Below are positions 48,157 to 61,200 of a stretch of DNA of 64,000 nt, one piece after another. The notes under the pieces are model-generated. The model was not told the origin of the DNA. It saw only the letters and a list, made by a program, of their open reading frames with translations, and did no database searches. The number at the start of each line of letters is the position of its first letter. The stretch's first letter is position 1. Both the position numbers and the translations under genes were made by a program. Source of the stretch: Citrus sinensis (lineage: Eukaryota; Streptophyta; Magnoliopsida; Sapindales; Rutaceae); contig NC_068563.1 in the NCBI RefSeq assembly GCF_022201045.2, forward strand, positions 27,625,001 to 27,689,000. Reading direction: 5' to 3'.

Positions 48157-51123
48157 TGTTCGAGTCCAGATTTTTAATGTGCGGAAAAGTGCGGAAAAAT
48201 TTTAAAACTGTATGGTTTTAAAAACTTAAACTGTAAGTCTTTAAAGCCGTATGGTTTTAAAGTTTTCCCAAACTTTAAAATTTCTGATAAAAAAACTACT
48301 ATATATATAAATATGGTTTCGAACTCATTCATAATCAATTTTACACTCTCGCCAGTTCCCCCACCTCCCAAAAAAAAAAAGGCCGGCCCGTACATGATAA
48401 TTATTGCCATATGGGGTCCAAGGGCACCGGCGATTGGCTATCAGTGTGTATATCATATGTATAATTATATAATTAAACATGTGGTTGAAGTAATTGATTT
48501 GATCTTAATAAAGATCTACCTAGTTAAAAGTTGCTGAAGGGTCAATATCAATTTTCAAAAGGTGATGCATGAAAGATTATGGGATCACATCCTCGAAACA
48601 GTGTTGGGTTGTTGAATGTAGTTTCACTTCGAATGATGGCTTTGTTGAATTTTTTCTTCGAACAAACCAATGAAAAAGAAGCTTTAATTCAATCAACTTG
48701 CAAATTACTGATCGTCCTTAATCTTCTTTCTCCTCCATGAAAACTAAGTTCATAATTCTCCCTACAAATCTACATGATTTTACCATTAATGGCTCCTTAA
48801 TTAATTAACACAAATTATTATACTAAATTGATAGCTTTTACTTTTCCTCCACCAAGAAAGTTTTTTTTTTTTATATAGCAAGTCACTGTATGATCCAAAT
48901 GAAGAAACCCTTTATCATTGAATTAAAAAGCCTAAGCTTAATTTCTCAAGAACCGCAAGTAGAGCTAGCATTATGAAAAGAAGATAAAAGTGAAAATGAT
49001 TTGGTACAAAATGCTTTAAAAAAATAGTTGAAAGTGCTTTTTCTTGAAGCAATATCCACATTTGCTCTCATGATGAGAAATATGTACTGCATATGAAAGC
49101 GTACGTTCTACAAAACTTTCTATTGTCAATGATTCAATTGGTAATCATGACGTGATTCTAATGTTGGCAATCGGCTAAATGATAAGGCTAATTAACAAAT
49201 TAAATTCCTTTAATTTCCTATAATCAACCTCCTTTCGTTTCTTAATTTTATGACATTCCCTCTCTTTACCAACCGCTACTTGTGTGGTAATGAATAAGAA
49301 ACTCGTTGCCTTCCTAGCTGACTTATGACGCCTACATACAAGTCAATCAGGAATATTTCTCTTGACAGTGATGGGTGTTTTGCAAGAAAGAGAAAATGGG
49401 TAGAATTTGAAGTATAAGCTACCTAGAGATATTGTTTAACTCAAAAGCTTAAAGTTAATGAGTAAAAATAACAATCAATTAATAGAAATAAAATCAATTT
49501 TAAATTAACCCTTCAGTGAACAAATGGACCCAAATTTAAGATCATTTAGATCGCAAGAGATCGAGACAGAGGACGGCAATGAGCTACGATTGAGACATAA
49601 ATTGGTTCATACAAAGTGAGCACATGGTAATGGTAGGCTTATTGATCACCACAAGTTGACATGACAATTGCCAACAGCAGTATTAAAGACAAAATTTTCA
49701 ACAATATATCGCACTTTCTTCGACGTATTTGGTTCACTACACGGAGTTTCTGCAATAGTAATGGGAAAATTGATTTTTTTGGGTTGAAAATAATGTGTTT
49801 TCTGTCCCAATTATTGAACGAGTTGCGGAAATTAATCAATTGTAAGAACCACAAGTACAATAGTTTGGCCGTCAAGACTGGAGTCAAATAAGGCGTGAAA
49901 AATTTCACATCATCCAACAAAAAAAATTCAACTAGGGGAAGGAAAATATATATATATATATATAATTAAGAGGGTTGCTAATAGCTGTTTGATATGGTGG
50001 CAATGAAAATGAACGCTTAACGCGCTTTTTGTGGTAGACTAATGCGGTGCAAATTTGGACCAAATTTTGCATCCATCACACACGCACACATATTCGAGCT
50101 TTCAGCATTTAGCCAATGGGAAAAAAAAATTGAAACTTCTTTTGCATCAATTTTAAGTCATGGTAAGAGATTCATTCAAGTCCCGATATATTATAATTCA
50201 AGCACCATATGCCTTCAAAATTTAAGCCCATCACTTGATATGGTAAGTTCGTGCCTTAAGGATTGTCTAAAATTTATATTTTTAGTCTAGGCTCACTTGT
50301 ATATATATTTTTGTTATAATACTGTATAAAGTCCGTGATCATGATATCATATAGAAATATGTGAGTTTAACTAACACTTAAAAAATAGAAATGCTCTATG
50401 TATATAGAGAGAAATTTCAGAATACATTAGCGATACCATACCCAATCAATGCATGCCTACTAAGTGTAATTTAATTGAGTATAACTATCAATTAAATAGT
50501 AATTTTTCAAAATAAATTGACACACATTTATTAATTAAGTATAATACCTACTATAGAACCTTTTGAGATCTGAAAATTCCCATTCTTTTAAAATATTCAT
50601 TATAATTATAAGACAATATAAAGGATAATATGGGCAAGATTATCGTGACCCACTTCATATTGTTCAGCCTTTAAGAGGGGGAACACGTTAGTTTGAACCG
50701 AAGCTACAGGCCCTACATATCTATATCCTCAATCCTCATATGCTTTTGATTTGAATCTTCAAATCCCACAACCAAAATTGGTCACAGCTGCGACAGTACA
50801 ATCAGTGAGAAAATTTGAAAAGGCAAATTTAAGGACTAAGAATTAGAGAAAAGAACAAGACAACAAGTGGTCACGACCATGTGTTTCAACACGATCGATC
50901 TTGGTTCGATCAACGACGTTATAATAATAAAGAAAGAAAAAAAAGGTAAAAATATTACAACTACATGCATAATAGGGGCCCACTTGACTTGCCCCTACTC
51001 ACTCACTCACTCTCCTCTCTTTGCTGAGTTGACTCGCTTTGCTGCTTTCGCTTCCTCTTGAGTGCAACTCGGCTCTAAAAAGCCTTCATCATTGTCCTAA
51101 ATATGCTATACCTTTTAAAATAC
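48085..51123. other. Intergenic region, no gene supported
   Basis: About 3 kb of AT-rich DNA with simple repeats, including a TA/GA tract at 48119-48154 and a TA run near 49949. Near 48180-48290, GTATGGTTTTAAA occurs in short repeated form. The right end is the 3' flank of the IDD gene. Confidence 0.55.
48119..48154. repeat. Compound TA/GA microsatellite
   Basis: A TA run passes directly into a GA run of ten units. It is a simple repeat in intergenic DNA. Confidence 0.9.
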
Positions 51124-52825
51124 CTAGCTTCGATGATGTGGGTTTCCACCGTACTGGCTGCTCAAATTCATGAACTTTGCTAGCTCTTGTTGAGAAAGTG
51201 GCCTGCTCGATTCCACTCCAACGCCAAGAAAATCTCTTGTGAGCCTTCTCTCAGCTTCATTGCTTGCATTCTTTGCGTTGGCCATTAACAAACTTGCGTT
51301 TGATGACCCGGCTACGGCTCCCATATTGGTTGGACAAGAAAATGAATTCATAATTAATTCATTCAAGTTCTGATCATTATCAGCAACTTGCTGATTTGGT
51401 TGCTTGAAAAACTTGTGCAATTCGTTCTTGTCGGTTTGGTTGAACGAGTTGAATGAAGTGCTCATTAGCCCAAACCCAGTACTGTTGTTCGCATTGCTTC
51501 TTGTAGAACCCATTTGTGCTGCTTTTTGCAAGAGGGCAGTAGCTGACATGTGAGCTAGTCCTTGTTGTTGTTGTTGTTGTTGTTGCTGCTGCTGCTGGCC
51601 GCTCTGGTTACTCGGATACAAAGAAGTCATGGACTCGGACAAATTATAAGCTTTGTTTTCTTCTTCCTCTTTTGGTATTCCCCGTGGCAATGATGATGAC
51701 GACGACATTGAAAGATTGGCACCACCTGAAAACCATTGCATTTGTGACAAAGATCCAAACATATTCATTGGTGACACCATTTGTGACAATTCAGGCAAGC
51801 CTGTTGACGATGAGCCAATTGGTGTTAACATGGCATTTGAATTATTGGCTTGGTCTAGCCACAGCGGTAGTCTCGGCTTCTGCCCATCTGCAATAACATT
51901 ATTACCTGCAAGCTCGGATCCAGGAGCCGATTGTTGTTGCTGCCTAAAGACTGAGGAAAATTGGGGGATTGCAGCGGCAGCTTGAGGGTTTGTGGATGAA
52001 ATTGTAGTGAACCTTGCACTTTCTTCAGCTAAAGCGTCACAAAAGGCCCTGTGTGTGATAAAACTGTCCTTCCTGTTTGATAACCAACCGAAAAAAAAAA
52101 TCCATTTCCTTTGTTCATGCGAGCATTAAATTCATCACACACCAAACTAATCATTTGAAGCAATAAATAAAGATTCTTGAACTAGCTAGAGATGTTTGTT
52201 TAATTCGGATGACATTAATTACCTGGAAAAGAGAGTGCCACAGTCGCATCTATACTCTCGAGTGCCGCAAATCTTACTATGAGCTTTCCAATCTGATTGA
52301 ACTGCATATTTCTTTGAACATTTCTCACACTTCCATTTCTTTTCCCCATGTTTTCTGCTGAAGTGCTTCTTTATTCCAGTGAGGTCACCTAGGGCTCTTG
52401 ATGGATCATGATGCACGCAGCTTTTTTCTGGGCAAATATACACCTTCTTTCTTACTTCTTTGTTTGTTCTTTGCTTCAGCTTCCATGGCAGATTGTGGCC
52501 TCTTCTGTGAAGCTGCAAATTCTGGTCTCTTTGGAAACCCTTGTTGCAAATTTCACATAGGAATCGATTTGTGGCCATGAGAGATTTTGGAGATAAAGCT
52601 ATCACTTCTGCATCTGGATCTACTTGAAACACAGAACCCATCAACCAAAGTATAAGGATCAGAAGATGAGATATCAAGATAGTAATTGTTACCTGGTGTT
52701 CCTGGTAAATTTCTCTTCCTCTTCAGTTGATTTGAACTAGGGTTAGGGTTAGGGTTTGAATTTGGTTCCTGAACAAACCCTTTAAGAGTGGAGGGAACTG
52801 AGAGTCCATGATCTTGAGACATCAT
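51124..52825 (-). CDS. INDETERMINATE-domain (IDD) C2H2 zinc-finger transcription factor
   Basis: Predicted 492-residue nuclear DNA-binding protein from exons 52825-52693, 52619-52223 and 52072-51124. A KRKR nuclear signal precedes the ID domain, which starts DPDAEVIALSP and has four fingers: CEICNKGF near residue 66 (C2H2), CPEKSC with KKHFSRKH (C2H2), CEKCSKKYAVQSDWKAH (C2HC) and CDCGTLFSRKDSFITHRAFC (C2HC). The C-terminal half has LPLWLDQ, a Gln run, MSATALLQKAAQMGS and TRDFLGVG, the motifs typical of IDD proteins that bind GRAS partners such as SCR, SHR and DELLA. The class regulates root patterning, gravitropism and sugar metabolism. The exact IDD member is not assigned. The first of two adjacent ATGs was taken as the start. 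Confidence 0.93.
51565..51598 (-). repeat. CAA/CAG repeat coding a Gln tract
   Basis: Eleven or twelve consecutive Gln codons, mixed CAG and CAA, in the IDD gene. Such a tract is prone to length change and can tune transcription-factor activity. Confidence 0.9.
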
Positions 52826-54898
52826 TTCGTAAGTGGAACTCAAAAGTAATGGATGGTTTTGTCCCAGGCTATATATCTAAAACAAGAAGAGCTAAACAAT
52901 AAACTGAAAGCAGTAGTAGCAGCAGTAGCTACCAAAACAAAGAAAAAACAACACAGAGAGAGCTTATAAAGAAAAACAGTCCAAAAGAAATAATTCTCTC
53001 AAATTTTGTTGCTCTTGCTCCCTAGAACAAACGAATCTAAATCAAAACTTTGTTCTAGTTCAAGAAATTAGACTCTTGTTGCCCAACCAAAAAAAAAAAT
53101 TCTTCATCAGTTTGCTTTGAAACTCAGAAGAAAACACCAAAAAGAAAGCAACCTTGAGAGAATATTCTCCCTCTCTATCTTTCTCTCTCTTCTCTCACTC
53201 TCTCCTTATCTTACACGGCTTCTCTCGAAGTCAGTCAGCCATAGACTCACCTGGACCACCGTCTATATTATTATATAAATATAATATATATGTGTGTGTG
53301 TGTGTGTGTGTGGTAGAGGAATGTATACTTACATATATTGTATGATACATATAATAAGACAAATAGAGTAGCTAGCTATAGAATCGTACGTACAATGTTA
53401 TGTGTCTACACAATGTTGCAAGCATATATATCAAAGTTGATGATTTGGAAAAAGGTGATAAAGAAAAGTGAATTACCTTTACAGCCAGCCATTGGAGAGG
53501 TGAAAAATGATTATGCTATAATTGAATTTAGGACTACTATATGTGAAATCATGAAGGAATGAGAGAGAAAGAAAGGAAAAGAGAAAAAATAAAAGATTGG
53601 AGGGAGGGGGGGCAGCCGTCCGTGAGAGCTGAGTGGATGAGGACCCACAAGAAAAGAAAGGCAGTAGTGATGTTTGATGGTAAAGTTTTTGTATGATACA
53701 AAAGACAAGAGATGACTGCTTTTGTTTATTGTCCGATCAGTTTTTTGTTTGGCTTTGGCTATATATGCTCACGAGACACACTCGCTCGGTCACATTTCTC
53801 TAGAAATTCGTTCCCCAATAAGGCAGTAATAATATAAGCAGTAACCCCTGCTGGCTGGCTGACTGGCGAAGAATTGGAGAATCTTGGATATGTTGTGTTG
53901 ATTTTCTCGGTAAATTCTTGCATGTTACTTATTACACATTGGTAACACGCATGCATGTAATGATAGATATGCAGGTTTGAGCTTGAGTACTCCATCTAAG
54001 CAGGTTCCCCATTATTTGAGTTTCTCCTCACAAAATGCAAGGCTTTGATACTTTGTGCTGTGGTTATCAATTAATAATCATACATGATCATGAATGCAAA
54101 TCTGTTGCAAAAAAATTGTAAGTGAAGTTTACTGAAAAGAAACCGTCGTACATGCATGAAATTGTCCATTATTCAATTAAATCATGAACTGAATGTGTGT
54201 ATCTTTTTATATAGGGATAAATTTCATATTATCTCTATCGGGAATTGACTATTTTCATATCATCCTAAACTTTTTAAAACTTCAAGTTATCTTATTTTTT
54301 ATTCAAAAGATAAGAGAAAAATGGGGATAGATTGATTTTTTTGTCCTTAACAAAAATGAGGGTAAATTGAGGTTTTAAAAAAATAAGGAGGTAATTTTAA
54401 GATAGTCATTTCTTGAGGAGGATAATTCAAAATTAACCGTTTTTATAAATACAGTGATACACATTTTTTTAACTAATATGTATTATTATAATCAAATGCC
54501 TATTGATATTTATAAACAAGCATCTATTAGACTATTGTAGATCAAATTTATGAAAGAAAACCTAAATTTCTACCCTAATTAATATTATAGGGATATATTC
54601 TCCACTGATAAGAGAGATCTATCTCCACCCAATTATATAATTGGAAGAAGAAATATTAAGTCTCTATTACGGGACTCAAACCATTGTTCTCACAACAGCC
54701 CACCCAAGGCTGGTTTTAAGAAAATTAAGGCCTTCGGCAAACAAATATAAATGATATCTTTAATAATAATAATTAAATTTTATTAAAAAACTATTTTATG
54801 GTTTTCTTTTGTGTTTTTAAGATGCATGGTGTTTTTTTAGAATTTTGTGTATCAATTTTTATTTTTTAAATAAATATAAAAATGAAGGCCCTTTTTGA
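52826..54898. other. IDD gene 5' leader, promoter and further intergenic DNA
   Basis: On the minus strand the first few hundred bases should hold the 5' leader, with pyrimidine/purine runs near 53150-53215. A TG microsatellite lies at 53291-53312. Further right is AT-rich DNA without a supported gene. Confidence 0.5.
53291..53312. repeat. TG microsatellite
   Basis: Eleven perfect TG units, about 470 bases upstream of the IDD start codon. Confidence 0.95.
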
Positions 54899-55590
54899 TA
54901 GGGGTGGGCAAAACTAAACCGAGACCGAAAAATTCAATTTGGTTCGGTTTTTTAGTTTTGGTTCAGTTTTTTTGAAGTTAAAAAATCGAATATAGAAATA
55001 CTTTTCGGATCAAAAGTTCAAAAAAAAAAAACGAACTGAACCAATAATATCATTGGATCCCTGCCCTTTATAAAATTATAGTATGGCCTAATTTTTAGGA
55101 AATATTTGCATATAAAAAGTCTATTATGGCCGAAAATTTTTTGCAAACTTTTTAAAAGGGTTCTTGACCGAAAGTCAACAGGCAATATATCATTTTGATC
55201 CCTATGTTTTGGGGCAAAAGTTTTAATATTAAAAATAGAGATAATGATTATGAAAATTATTCATTTTAGTCCAAAATCCTTGCAATTTTATTTTATGAAT
55301 ACAAATTTGTAAATTATTTTATTTATGTTGATTATACATTGATTATATTAGGCCTTGTCTTTGTGTGCAAGTTAGGGTGGATCAAAAAACCGATTTGTTA
55401 ATCCAAATTGTTAAGTGAACCGTTACTGAAAAATTAAAATCGAACCAAAAAACCGATACGAAACCGAACTATCGGTTCCGGTTTGGATTTTGTTTTCCTT
55501 AAAAACTGAATGGATTTTGAATTTAAGATCCAAATTGAACCGAAACCAAAAGTTTATCTCGAAACCAAACCGAACCGATGCCCACCCCTA
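54899..55590. mobile_element. Non-autonomous hAT-type element with 8-bp target duplication
   Basis: A 692-bp element with terminal inverted repeats TAGGGGTGGGCA / TGCCCACCCCTA. It is flanked by the 8-bp duplication CTTTTTGA (54891-54898 and 55591-55598), and TA then repeats as part of the ends. Subterminal regions are rich in CGGTT/AACCG motifs in both orientations (TTCGGTTTT, GAACCGAA). An 8-bp duplication with a YAGGG-type end fits the hAT superfamily. No transposase frame is present, so it would need a helper. Confidence 0.85.
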
Positions 55591-55598
55591 CTTTTTGA

Positions 55599-56532
55599 TA
55601 AATAAAAGGGAAATTATCTCTGCAGTCTGCACCACCCCTGTTTTGTCATATGTATATGTAATCACCACAAAATTTTGATATGTTTTTAACACCACATTTT
55701 TTTCTAAACTTCTATCTGTCAACCACTTTGATATTAAGAATTTAAATAAAATGATCATTTTACCCTAAATGAATTAAAGACCATTTTATTCTACAAAATT
55801 TTTAAAAAAAATAAAAAATAATCACAAGAATACCTCTGAATTTGTAAAAACAAATCTCAAAATCCAACAAATTGATTTTTATAATTATAATTTTTAAACG
55901 ATAATTTTTGTATTTATAATTTTGTTATTATTCAAAGTTGGTTTAGACTATTATTATTCTGGTGATTAATTTAAACAATAAAAAAAGTTTGATAATTGTG
56001 ATTGTATGATTGATTAAAAAAAAGAAAATATCTGAGATGAGTTTTACACTTTTTGTAGGTCAAAAGGATTTAAAAAATCAATAATATTTTTATTAATTAA
56101 TTAATGGTACTCACACACTCAATTTTCAATAAAAAATTTCAATTAATTAAATGGTAATTATATTTTTTTATTTTTTAAAATTTTGTAGGATAAAATAGTA
56201 TTTTAATTTAATTTGGAGTAAAATAGTTATTTTATTTAAAATCTTAGTATCATAATAGTTCATTCATACAAGTGTAGAAATAAATATAATGCAAAAAGTA
56301 TATTAAAATGTTTTGGTAGTTAGATATATATATATATATAATGGTCTTATTAATAATGGGAGGGGCTTAATATTTTAATAAAATTCTAGTCGATTGCCTT
56401 GTTCGCTTATGGCGCCCCTGAACAATAAGAGAGGCTTAATATTTTGACTGGGTGCCGGGGAAGGGAGGGAGCCCGCCACTCAATTTGTACTAAGTGGCGA
56501 CACCCTTATATATCTCAATTTAAAGGCAATCC
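55599..56532. other. AT-rich spacer
   Basis: Low-complexity AT-rich DNA with a TA run near 56327-56341 and two short copies of GAGGCTTAATATTTT-like sequence (about 56360 and 56430). No gene. Confidence 0.5.
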
Positions 56533-56639
56533 CTATCTTACATGCATGTAAGATACATCCCTCTCACATGAATAGTATATGTGTGGGACCCATATACTAT
56601 TCATATGAAAGAAATGTATCTTACATGTATGTAAGATAG
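56533..56639. mobile_element. Foldback/MITE-like palindrome
   Basis: A 107-bp near-perfect inverted repeat. It opens CTATCTTACATGCATGTAAG and closes with the inverse. The inner arms are GAATAGTATATG and CATATACTATTC around a short GTGGGACC loop. Each outer arm is itself a palindrome (CTTACATGCATGTAAG, CTTACATGTATGTAAG). A single-stranded copy would form a long hairpin. No target duplication is obvious, so the class is unassigned. Confidence 0.6.
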
Positions 56640-56892
56640 AAGGACCCCAATTTAAAATGTCATCGATATAAATTCACCAATTTCATTCTAAAAGTTGTTT
56701 TCAGCCTTTTGCTTTCCTTTCTCTAAAGAAAATTTTATGCCATGGGAACTTTTTTGTCATTTTCTCAAAAAAAATGAAAAATCCTACCCAAAGCCCAAAT
56801 TGTTCCTTTGTAGGGTCCGTAGTTCTGCTGTCCCAAAACAAGTCCTAATAGGCGCCAAAATTTTCCCCAAAAATGTCGGTAACTCCAATCCC

Positions 56893-56909
56893 AAACCCTA
56901 ACCCTAAAC
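56893..56909 (+). promoter_or_regulatory. Telo-box motif
   Basis: AAACCCTAACCCTAAAC, two and a half plant telomere units. Such telo-boxes are common near transcription starts of housekeeping plant genes. It lies about 450 bases upstream of the small candidate gene at 57363, which gives weak support for a promoter here. Confidence 0.45.
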
Positions 56910-57362
56910 AAATTAATCAAATTACAATCCTCAAATTGCAATTGAGGGTTCATCAATCGCAAACGACTGCCCATTTTTCTTAATCTAGGTAAAATTATAA
57001 CCTGATCTTTAGAATTACAATCCCCGTTCTCTGTTTTTGCGTATTTCGCACTTTTGGAACTACTTAAATCTCCGCCAAGTAATATATAACTTGTAGTTTT
57101 TGTTTATTTAGCTTTGTATCTCTTTGTTTGATGAATATATATATTGCAAGTTCTAAATTTTGTATTTTTAGTTTCCTAATCTACTGATTTATCTTTTTTA
57201 TACCTCAATTGTTGTATAAATGATTGTTATATGCTGAAATTTTGATGCATTAATTCCATGTGATTCTCAAAAAATTAAAGTAGGCTCATACTCGACACCA
57301 CAACTGTTTGATCGGAGCCTTTCCAAAGATTTGACCTCATTTGATGATGGAGAGTGAAATGA

Positions 57363-58266
57363 ATGAAGGTAAGTTGTTGAGTAGCCGACTACTGTATTTT
57401 GTTTTAACATTTCCTTTACGTTTTAACGCAGTATGTTGATTCCATCCCTATGGTTAGATTGGAGATTTTCTTTTTAGTTAGTTGTATATGTTGGTCTGAA
57501 ATCTGAAATTTGATTCTATCTGTATCTTGAAAGCATTTGGTTTGAACGGATAGATTACCTGATAGGTGCTTTAGCTTCCTTAGTTTATATTGAATTAGCC
57601 CATTCATTGTATCAAAGAGATAATGTTATTAGAATAAACTTTTTCCTGGGAACATCAGCTCTGGATACTAACTTAGGTCCCTTAATTCATCACACCTTTA
57701 TGATGATACTAGAATCAAAACAAGAAGGATATGTTGGGGCCTTGTTAACATAGTATAAGATGCTTGTCTTTTTTAGTTCTAGATAATTTTTCTTTTGTAG
57801 TCTTAATTTGTACTAGTAGATATGCAAATTTCTCATCTGTAGTCAACTGATTAGAGTCGCATGCTTAGAAGTGGTCATAACGACCATGATGGAAAATTGG
57901 GCAACTTACAAATGTCAGTGAAGTGAAAGTGTTATACAGAATATAAGAATGTTGCTAATGAACTGGAAAATTGCAGCTTCAGTATGGCTGCAGTATTAGA
58001 TCGCCTTATCCAGAGATAGCAGGGGATATTGAAGCTCAAGACAAAATATTTTCTCAAGTCACTGGAGATGAAAGAACAGGTAGAGTAATGTTTTTATGGG
58101 AAAGGTGCTACTCTCCCTTACCTTAAAAACCTTATCCCCTCGTTAATTCTTGTGTTTAGCTGCAGAGGCTTGGAGATCTGTGGAAGATGATATACAGTAC
58201 AAGGGGGAAAAAATATACAAGGAAGAAATAACAATTAGCGTGGGAGAGCTACTGGAAACCATGTGA
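57363..58266 (+). CDS. Candidate small gene of unknown function
   Basis: Three possible exons, 57363-57368, 57977-58079 and 58160-58266, join to an acidic 71-residue frame with a perfect AAG/GTAAGT donor and standard acceptors; the summed length is divisible by three. The peptide begins MKLQYGC, includes AWRSVEDDIQYKGEKIY and ends ELLETM. I do not recognise any family. The first exon would code only two residues and an upstream overlapping ATG could interfere, so it may instead be the remnant 3' part of a larger gene or a non-coding transcript. The telo-box upstream hints at transcription. Confidence 0.3.
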
Positions 58267-61200
58267 ACATGTACAATTCATCAGTTCTAGAAGATGATGT
58301 CACATTTGGCTAAATTTTCCTGATGTGCCTTTGAGCCTCATTATCTGGTGCTACATTTTGGCCTCCCGGTGTGAGACAGCATCCTGTTGCTATCTAGTGT
58401 TGTACACACATGATCAACTACTTTTTTTTCCCCCCCTTTGTTCTGTGGGGTAAATTCTCAACTATTATATCGACAAATGCCTGAATTTGTGAATTGATAT
58501 CAGGGTTGGTTTGGCTTGGTTTTGTATGGTATGTATGGGTGTTTGCACATAAATAGCTAGCATATGGGATATTGTGGTCTAATTGCTTTTCTTTGGAGGG
58601 GCGAAAGACTAATTCAATAAATAATATAGATTATTTGGTCAAATGTGTAGATCAAGGCTTCTTAATATGATATTATCTTAAAATTGTTAGTATCTTTTAT
58701 AGTTATTGTTACAATTACTAATTTTCATTGTCGGGTTTGTTTTATGGAATATGAGATTCTTTTTGGCTCATTATTCAGGCAGATTCATTATTCTGAATTT
58801 TCTTTGAAGCTGGTCTGTTTCCCCCCCCCCCCCCCCTCTCCTCCTTGTATTTATAAATTTTCATTTTTCTTATTTGGGATGCAAACAATGGATGGGATTT
58901 ACATGCTGGATCACGTGGTTTGAGGTGATGCGGTTGTTAGCTTGTGACTATTTTTTGTAGAAATTTTAACATTGAAAAACATGTGGATTTTAATTCTTTT
59001 AGGTTTATGTCATATACCTTTTGTAATATTTTAAGCTTAGTCATTGTCTTGGATTCAATTATATGGTAATAAGCTTAAAAATCATTCGGTATCACGTCAG
59101 GAATTTCTGTCATGGGTTAGGTGTATGTATATACATATTCAACAGATAGTGGTTCTTTTGTATGGTATCGCATTATTTTATTACAGTAACTAGAAAACGA
59201 CCATTGCTCATTTTATTCTATAGTTACGTTCTTGAAACCAAAAATCATTCATCTTTGCACGAAATGAGGGAAGGGAGAGCTCAGGTGGCATGGGATTGAT
59301 TGGTCCTCCAACTACTTTTGGCTTTAGGCATTTGGATCTTCCTCTCAAAAGATATGGATGCTTTCTCTTACTGTGTCCTCGGTCCCCGAAACTATGCACA
59401 ACAAAGAGTACTCCCATGTGTTTGAAAACCTAATAACCCCGGGCTGGTGAAAGAATTTTATGACCCTCTTCAATGGAGTTGCATAAGATTTGATTTCTTT
59501 GCTTGACATGCTTGGATTTGAAATTTAAAAATTTTTAAATCTCAAAAGGTGGTTCAATGATCCTCTTTTTGAGTTGCGTAAGATCGATACAAAAGCATTT
59601 GAATGTATTTGCTACATATATCTAATGAGAGAAACTTGACTTCATAATTAAAGAAGTGTCACATGCAATGTCTATTTGGTACATACCAAATCATGAACAC
59701 ATGACCTGACAAAGATTTTTTGTTGTTTTCTCGAGGGTACGGAGCAACTTTTTTTGTAGGAATTGTGAGAAGCATACTCTTGTGGACAGAATTTAAAGTT
59801 TAACTACAATGATAGTTGTGGGAACGTATAGCGAGGGACATGATATGTTGCATTATTGATGTGCCATTGCGTGGTAACATGGCGTGGTAGCTGGAGAAAA
59901 ATAATGGTCGCATGCATGTGTCTAATTGAATTATTTGTACTCTTCCGGTGTGTTCTTAACCAACATAAGCGTATGTATAGCTATCGTGAGGTTTCACACA
60001 CATAATGTATATCAGACACAGGATGTACAGACACTAAGGTGGGGAACAAAATTGAACTCAGACGAAACAAAGAGGATATAATTTTCCTTGGCTTCTTTAT
60101 GTTGTGATGTTGCCTTAGGCATTTTGTAGCCTCCGTTTCGTGGCTGCACTGTAAGGTGTCGTTTCTGGGATTGTGCAGGCGTTAGGAAACAATTTTAGCA
60201 GTTTTTAGAATTTGACTCTGTATCTTACTTCTAGTATGTTAATCATGAGACTTCACGTCAGCAAATATCAAATTGTGAGCTGAAATAAGATTTACAGAGC
60301 TTTAAGATTTTACTAAGACAATCTTGATGTAAAAATTGCTTTTGAAATTTTTGTCATGCATGGTTTCCTCCAAACGATTTTTGATATGGTTTTCCCTACG
60401 TTAATACAAACTCTTACAATAAATAAAATGATTTATTTTATTTTATTGTATTAGTTATAGTTGCACTTATTTTGTGGAACTACATGTAAGCAGTGGAGTA
60501 TTATGCGAGAATACACTTAGTGTTACTAATTTTTAGGTTGTAATATTAAATAAGTTTGATTATATAAAACTTGATGTTATTCAATAAAAAGTAACATAAA
60601 AGTTGTATTTGGGAGTTTAATGATTTCTCGAATAATCAATACTTATTTAGAGGTTTGTGTTTGCTACAGGAACAAGAAGTCATTCTCTATTTGAATGTTT
60701 TCTTAAGAAAAGTATAAGCTTTTATCCTATCATGATTATAAGAAGCAAAACTCTAAGATATTGACCTTTTCAAGATCTGATGCATAATCTATCAAAAATT
60801 TGAATTGTAACAACATTTTAGTTCTATCTCTCGATTGCGATGAAATTGATTCTATTAGCTAACAATATTTAAAACCTTTTCAACCGTGTCCGCTCACGTT
60901 CATAACAAGAGAAAGATCAATAGCAATATTAAAGCTTTTATTTACAGACAAGTAGAAGACAAAAACCCCACATAGGATTCGTATCTTGTTGAGCAGGAGA
61001 ACAAGACAATTAGATCGATGCAAACAAGGTTGGACCCGTGACATGAAAAGTGCTGCGTGGAGCAGAAGCTACTGGTTGTTTAATTTTAAACCTACTCTCT
61101 CTATTTACAAACAAATTGAAAAGAAATCACCTGGGTAACATCGGTTTGTTTTCATCGATGAAGATGCATGGCATCATTACCTACTTTTTTCCCTAACTGT

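Noticed and set aside
54680-54890. Possible remnant of another transposon left of the hAT element
   Set aside because: Some phrases look repetitive, but no ends, duplications or coding remains could be defined.
59208-59417. Minus-strand frame of 69 residues with balanced composition
   Set aside because: No family likeness, no convincing start context or splice partner.
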